From assembly GCF_963678635.1 (NCBI RefSeq), contig NC_087064.1:49709346-49773345 (forward strand): a stretch of 64,000 bases of DNA, in the 5' to 3' direction. The DNA comes from Symsagittifera roscoffensis (Eukaryota > Xenacoelomorpha > Acoela > Convolutidae). How positions within the stretch are numbered: position 1 is the stretch's first letter; each line of letters opens with the position of its first letter. Made by a program: the position numbers and the translations under genes. Below the pieces are notes generated by a model. It ran no database searches. It saw only the letters and a list, made by a program, of their open reading frames with translations, and was not told the DNA's origin. Below are positions 59,224-64,000 of the stretch, in pieces.

Positions 59224-60536
59224 TTAAAACAAATTTAAAATTGTTCAAAACAACCGAAAACAAAATTCCTCTCCATTTTTTAAAAGGCCGGATCATTTAG
59301 ATTTTTAGTACAAAGTGTTTCGTTGAAATTTATGTAAATGAGGAAAATTAATTCAGTTTATTATGACTAGAAATTAAAAGTTTAGATTCCAGTCATAATA
59401 AGTTGGGCTGATCTTTTTACAGAAAGTGAGTGTCATTCAATGCCCTAAAATAATCATAGTTATCTTGAAAGTTCAAAAGCGGAAATTTTTTTATTAAACT
59501 TTTTTCCTGTTTATTTTTTGTATAATAAGCAATTGTTACTTGACTACGAAAGATCCTTAATTCCAGAGTCCCAAAAACAAAAACCCAAATTCATTGTAAA
59601 AAATCTTCGTTACAGACGAAAACTCACTTCTTTGCTCAAACAAACATTTTATGAAAAAAATGCATGCAAAAACTTGAAACTTGGATTTTGTCTATAACGC
59701 AGCCCAGACTTATATCCAGAAGTTTTTTTTGACATATGGAACTTACTGGAATTGTATGACACGAAGTTAGAAAAGGCGATTAAATGATTAGAAGCTTTGG
59801 TCTACTTGGGTGTACTTGGGTAAAATTATTTTAAGAACACTGTTTTTTTTAACCCTTGGGACTCAAAGAACTGCGGTATCATGTGCCAAGTGCCCTAAGC
59901 GTTATCAGCGACTCCAAGTAACCCAAAGTTCAGTAGTGTTTTAGCGGCTCCCAGCCCAGAATGTAGGATGTGATTAGCAGCTTCTTAAACGAACTTTGAT
60001 GCATTCTATGGAATTAGAGACCTCATTAAAAACATCAATTTTCAATTTTATTGAAGCTTCATTAAAAAAATCAATTTTCAATTTACTTTTTCTTGTTGCA
60101 TTTGTCAAAATCAGAAAAGATATTACTTTTTTTGCAATAAGCCTCTCCCCCCTCCCCCCTCGCAAAAAAGTCTGGTTGAATATTTGTGGATCTGCAAAAT
60201 TAGCAATTGAAAAACTATCAAACTGTTTTGAATACTGGAAATGGCATGCATAAAAACAAATCTAAAATACTAAAGAATACCAATTAAAATAGTGTTTTGA
60301 ACGCTTTGAGTAAAATTTCAGAAAAAGATTTTCTAAAAAAACTTCAGGTCTGAATAATCTTGGCTAGTTACTAGCACCTTGGCTAGTTGTTCTCGTTTTT
60401 ATGTGTGCCGCGGCTTGTCGGTCCACAAACTTTTCATTGATCCATAAATAAACAATTTCCCACAAATTTCATTGATCCATAAATAACATCACACAAATTT
60501 GGGCATTTAACATTCTGCGAATTGTTGCCTCTTTAG
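59224..60536. other. Intergenic or 5' intron sequence
   Basis: No exon recognised. Contains a diverged relative of 45415-45560 at 59725-59890, a partial tandem repeat of a 36-base unit (TCATTAAAAACATCAATTTT) at 60022-60085, and a doubled CATTGATCCATAAATAA at 60434-60485. Upstream exons of the sulfotransferase may be here or outside. Confidence 0.4.
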
Positions 60537-62350
60537 ATCATACGCCTACTGTTTGAACACGAAATCTGGCAGTACTTTCTTGCAAAACTATATCCTCAGG
60601 AAAGGAAGGAGGGGGGCCACGAAAGTAGAACGAGTCAATGCATTCATGGTCATAAGGGAACCCATGCACAGGATGCTATCAGGTGGGAATATCAGTTGAT
60701 CTGCTAAACTTTCCTGCAATACTTTCATCTTTTGGCTACTTTTTCATGCAACTTTCTTTTCACGAGGGTTAAAAATTTGAAAATTCGCTGCTCAAAGTGC
60801 TGTTGAAATACTAGCGGATGATCACTTCAATAGCAACTTGATTATTTGCAAGGAGCGATGTGAACTTTCATGCATTTTCAGCGCCAACCAGAATCGTGTA
60901 TTTCGAACAGAAAAACCAGCCACTTTAATCCGAATTTCAAACAAATGAGAGGGTTTAAGGTGTAATTGGAAGGGCTTCGTGCCAAAATTCATCCATCATC
61001 TTTATGATATTTCGAATAACATTTTATTGTATAAAATGTTTTAGCCTACCTGAACAAACTAAAGGAATGCAAAAATCACAAAAATACTTGCGCACCATGG
61101 ACCAGTTTTGCCAAAAACATAGCCATTTATGTGCAGAACATTCACAAAACGAAGTCCAACTTGTATAACAAGGCATTGACCACATTAAGGTCTTGGGACG
61201 TGGAATTTGATGACTTCGTGGATTACATCATACATATGTACCTAAGGAATGATGGTAAAATCAATAACCCCGAGCCAGACGTAAGCTATCCTCAATTTTC
61301 CTATTTCTCCAGAGATTATTTTGACAAAAAGTATTCCAATGATTCGTTTTCTATATAACGGACTGGAAAACTAGAGACTGCTCATGTAAGGTACATTTTC
61401 ATTAATTTTGGATTTCTGAGGCTCTGTGAAAACCAGTATTATAAAAATTAGATAAAGGAATCAGAAATTGTTTCAGTGTTTGATTTTTTGTCTCTCTCTA
61501 CGACCTCGTTTTCCTCAATTTTTCTCAAATTTTATACTTGGGAAATTTTTAAGATAATTAATCGTTTCGAGAGTCAAGCCATAAAAATTGCCATTCCTTT
61601 GCATACCACGAACGAGAATAGGATACTTTTTGGACGTTGAAAAGGCATCATATTAAGGGAAAGAATGCTCAATCTCAATTCCAACGGCCTTAAATATATT
61701 TATGCGCCATTGTTAACAGAATAGAGCAAAAATTCAAGAAAAAATGAAAATTAAGTCGACCAAAATTATTTTGCAAATTTTCCCAAAAGTAACTTAATCG
61801 AACGAAAAATCTGTAATAAATAAACGAGTTTTGAGAGTTTTAACTAATCAATCGGTCGATGTCTTTTGTAACTTCGAAACCCCGAGGGTATATCGATGTC
61901 CGTGTCTAACGCGTCCATATCGATAAATCTTGAGGCTAGGACTCGCGGATTAGTAGGCTATTTTATGGGATCTACTGTTTTGTTCAGATTAGCACACCGT
62001 CTTGGACGTGGTGGCATTGGCAGTCAGTTGTGTCTGAAAGATGCTACCCTTGTTCTGCCATCTGGAGAGATGTGGTCCTGTTTGAGAACCTCGAGGGCCA
62101 CTTGAAACAGGTGCTCCCAAAGTATCCAATCTTATTCATTAACGAACACGCGCTTCCAGAGATTAAATCCAGCGATACTACTGCAAAATTGAAACTTTAT
62201 TTCGATATGTTGGATGACTCCCAATTGTGGTTTCTGGGATGTGTTATGTACAAATTGGATTATGCTATTTTGCCTTACAATTTCAACGCTTTCTTAGTAT
62301 CAATTGGAAGAGAGCATGTTTCTCAAATGGATAAGGAGTCAAACTTCTGA
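60537..62350 (+). CDS. Carbohydrate sulfotransferase (Sulfotransfer_2-like), 3' exons
   Basis: Three exons join in phase: 60537-60682 (acceptor CTCTTTAG, donor CAG|GTGGG), 61045-61280 (acceptor TGTTTTAG, donor GAC|GTAAGC) and 62024-62350 (acceptor GGCAG, stop TGA). The first has the PAPS 5'-phosphosulfate loop CLNTKSGSTFLQ (60550-60582) and the 3'-phosphate site FMVIREPMHRMLS (60643-60681). The second has EFDDFVDYIIHMYL, and the third begins VSERCYPCSAIW. This is the layout of Golgi type II sulfotransferases (HNK-1/chondroitin 4-O family) that move sulfate from PAPS to glycans, a family expanded in nematodes. The N-terminal anchor exon is not seen and must lie upstream. AATGAA near 62380 could be the poly(A) signal. 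The acceptor substrate cannot be told. Confidence 0.8.
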
Positions 62351-62840
62351 TTTCACAATTGAAGCGCTGTATATTATAATGAAATATTATTTTTTGTTTG
62401 CCTTCAGTTTAACTCAATTGTGGATCCAGAAACTCTACTGGAAGTGCCGAAAACTTTCAATTGTAATCAGCTAAGCTAGCACTCTTCTTCAGGGCGGTTC
62501 AGTCTTCTGAACACTTTAAAAATAAGTCTTCTGAAATAAGAAGCATTCGAATTCAGGCACCTGTTGAATTCAAGCAAAAACTCAATTTCAGATTGTTTTT
62601 TGAACCAACACAGGAGCAGCGCCTAAATTTGTTACGGGAGCAGCGCTTACGAAAAAAGCACGACCAAAAGGGTTTTAATATGACATCACACCTGAACCAT
62701 AAACAAAGAGGATAAAAAAACCGGCCCTTATCTATAGTTCTTTTCCACTCTCTTCGAGAGTGGTCGGAACAAAAAGCCAGCACTGTGCTGACTTTGCTTA
62801 ATTTAGAGAATCCGGTTAGTTAAGGCCACCGAGAACAGTG
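62351..62840. other. Downstream of sulfotransferase, no gene seen
   Basis: Holds the presumptive 3' UTR and poly(A) region, then unremarkable sequence with a doubled GGAGCAGCGC at about 62610-62645. The minus-strand frame 62553-62783 lacks coding character. Confidence 0.4.
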
Positions 62841-62841
62841 G

Positions 62842-63375
62842 GCCCGGGTGAACCTCCATACTCGAAAAATGTATTTCATGCAACTTCATACAAGAAAATT
62901 TATTCCCTGCAATTTCCGTATATAAAAATTATGTGACAAACAATTTTTACATCGCTGCAAAAAATCCAGGGCAAGTCCATGCATAAGAGAACTTTTGTTT
63001 CTTTTTTGATCGCAATATCACTTTAATGCTCTAACCTTTTTCGAAAAAAATATGCTTGTTATATTTTGTCTATAACGCAGTCTAAAATAACGATTATCCA
63101 TTAGATATTTTCCCTTAACTAATGCTAGATAATTCTTGGTTATTGTGTTTTCGTACAGATCACAAAAAATTTTTAATTAGTAATTTTTGATTTATGGAAA
63201 AATTTCTATGCATACAGTTTTCATGCATGAAAAATTGGGTTTCATAATGTTTCATTTCAAAACTACCTCAAAGTGCTTGAGCTGAGTAAAAACAAACCCA
63301 TACTGCTTAACAATTAACTTCTTGTACGACAAAAGTTTTTCATGAATGAAAATTGTATGGTAAGACGTTGGAAGG
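62842..63375. mobile_element. Partial CCCGGGTTGACC-family element
   Basis: Starts GCCCGGGTGAACCTCCATAC and contains ATACAAG and CATGAATGAAAATTGTATGG units characteristic of the family. The right terminus is not kept. Confidence 0.45.
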
Positions 63376-64000
63376 TTTGTGATTCCACATTGCTACAAGC
63401 AACAGAAGTCTATTTTTGATCAGTATAGGTTTGTTTCAACTCATCTCGAACATTCGGAGATGATTTTGAACTAGTGTTTACTTATCCGAATATAAATTAT
63501 TTTGGCTCAACGTTCATTTCAAAACGGTACAAAATTCCACTATGCAAAACAAGATTGTACAAAAAAAAACACTACCTGTTAAATTTTTGGAAATAAGAGC
63601 TGAGGGGGTTCTAGGGCAGCGTTTTATCCGTAATACGTGAACGCGTACTTTTCTCAGCAATCCTTTCCATCGATTAGAGTGACCATTTAGGACCCATCAA
63701 CAAGGATAGCCAGCCTTGTTCAGAAAGTTCCGAAAATATTCATAAATTAATTAGAAAAAATAGTTTTTTTTTGTTTTTTTTTTTCAATTAGTGTTTTTTT
63801 TTGCGCGTGGTTTATATAAAAGCTAAGAAAATAAGCGATTTGAACTAAATCGAAAACATTTGTCTTTCTAAATTTTGAAAATGTTTCCACAACAACTACA
63901 AAATCTCTTTGTCAATACAACGCTGGACTAAGCTCTTAAAACTAGATTTGCCTTCAATAAAAACGAGTAATTTTGTTTTAAACAAGAATGCTCGTATCAG
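63376..64000. other. No gene seen
   Basis: AT-rich sequence to the window edge, with long T runs near 63760-63800. No frame or repeat supported. Confidence 0.4.

Noticed and set aside
61896-62105. 70-codon plus-strand frame before the last sulfotransferase exon
   Set aside because: It covers intron sequence and the exon in a wrong frame. The in-phase splice at 62024 explains the coding part.
1-64000. CRISPR arrays, operons, rRNA genes or phage-like modules
   Set aside because: No regular repeat-spacer pattern, no tight gene packing and no recognisable rRNA. tRNA genes were not reliably searchable by eye, so I make no claim on them.

Overview
The window looks like AT-rich, intron- and transposon-dense animal DNA, most likely from a nematode (inference). 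The reasons are short exons bounded by GT...AG with nematode-like pyrimidine-AG acceptors, a multi-exon carbohydrate sulfotransferase, BEL/Pao retrotransposons, and many small inverted-repeat elements. I see no bacterial-style gene packing, rRNA, CRISPR or operon structure. Positions 5459-5658 are a 200-N assembly gap.

Layout. 1-3240: an A/C-rich, G-poor tract carrying a broken glycoprotein gene (chuvirus-type, tentative) followed by further broken coding-like frames. 3241-9760: non-coding DNA with repeat fragments and the gap. 10150-11952: a decayed CACTA/EnSpm-type (TNP2-like) transposase. 13532-20162: an old, degraded BEL/Pao element on the minus strand (BEL-1). 20163-28550: mostly unexplained AT-rich DNA with one possible exon near 22.1-22.4 kb. 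28600-35058: a minus-strand chymotrypsin-fold gene whose large intron is packed with nested inverted-repeat elements. 35349-45036: more nested repeats, a hAT-like MITE, one exon of an unknown gene (43668-44026), and a Tc1/mariner-type element. 45880-56220: a diverged duplicate of the 40.1-44.0 kb segment, split by a young BEL/Pao insertion (BEL-2, 46584-55688) with 307-bp LTRs and a 5-bp target duplication. 57149-59223: decayed unidentified coding sequence with a 2A-like motif. 60537-62350: the last three exons of a carbohydrate sulfotransferase gene on the plus strand.

How the parts relate. Only two host genes are recognised with confidence: the sulfotransferase, whose three exons join in phase, and the serine-protease-like gene, which keeps His but has lost the catalytic Asp and Ser. 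Almost everything else is mobile DNA or its debris, often element-in-element. The most unusual items are the antisense open frame in the BEL-2 leader, the 48-bp repeat array beside it that is largely open on both strands, the glycoprotein remnant with its odd base composition, and frame breaks at long G/C homopolymers in both BEL elements.
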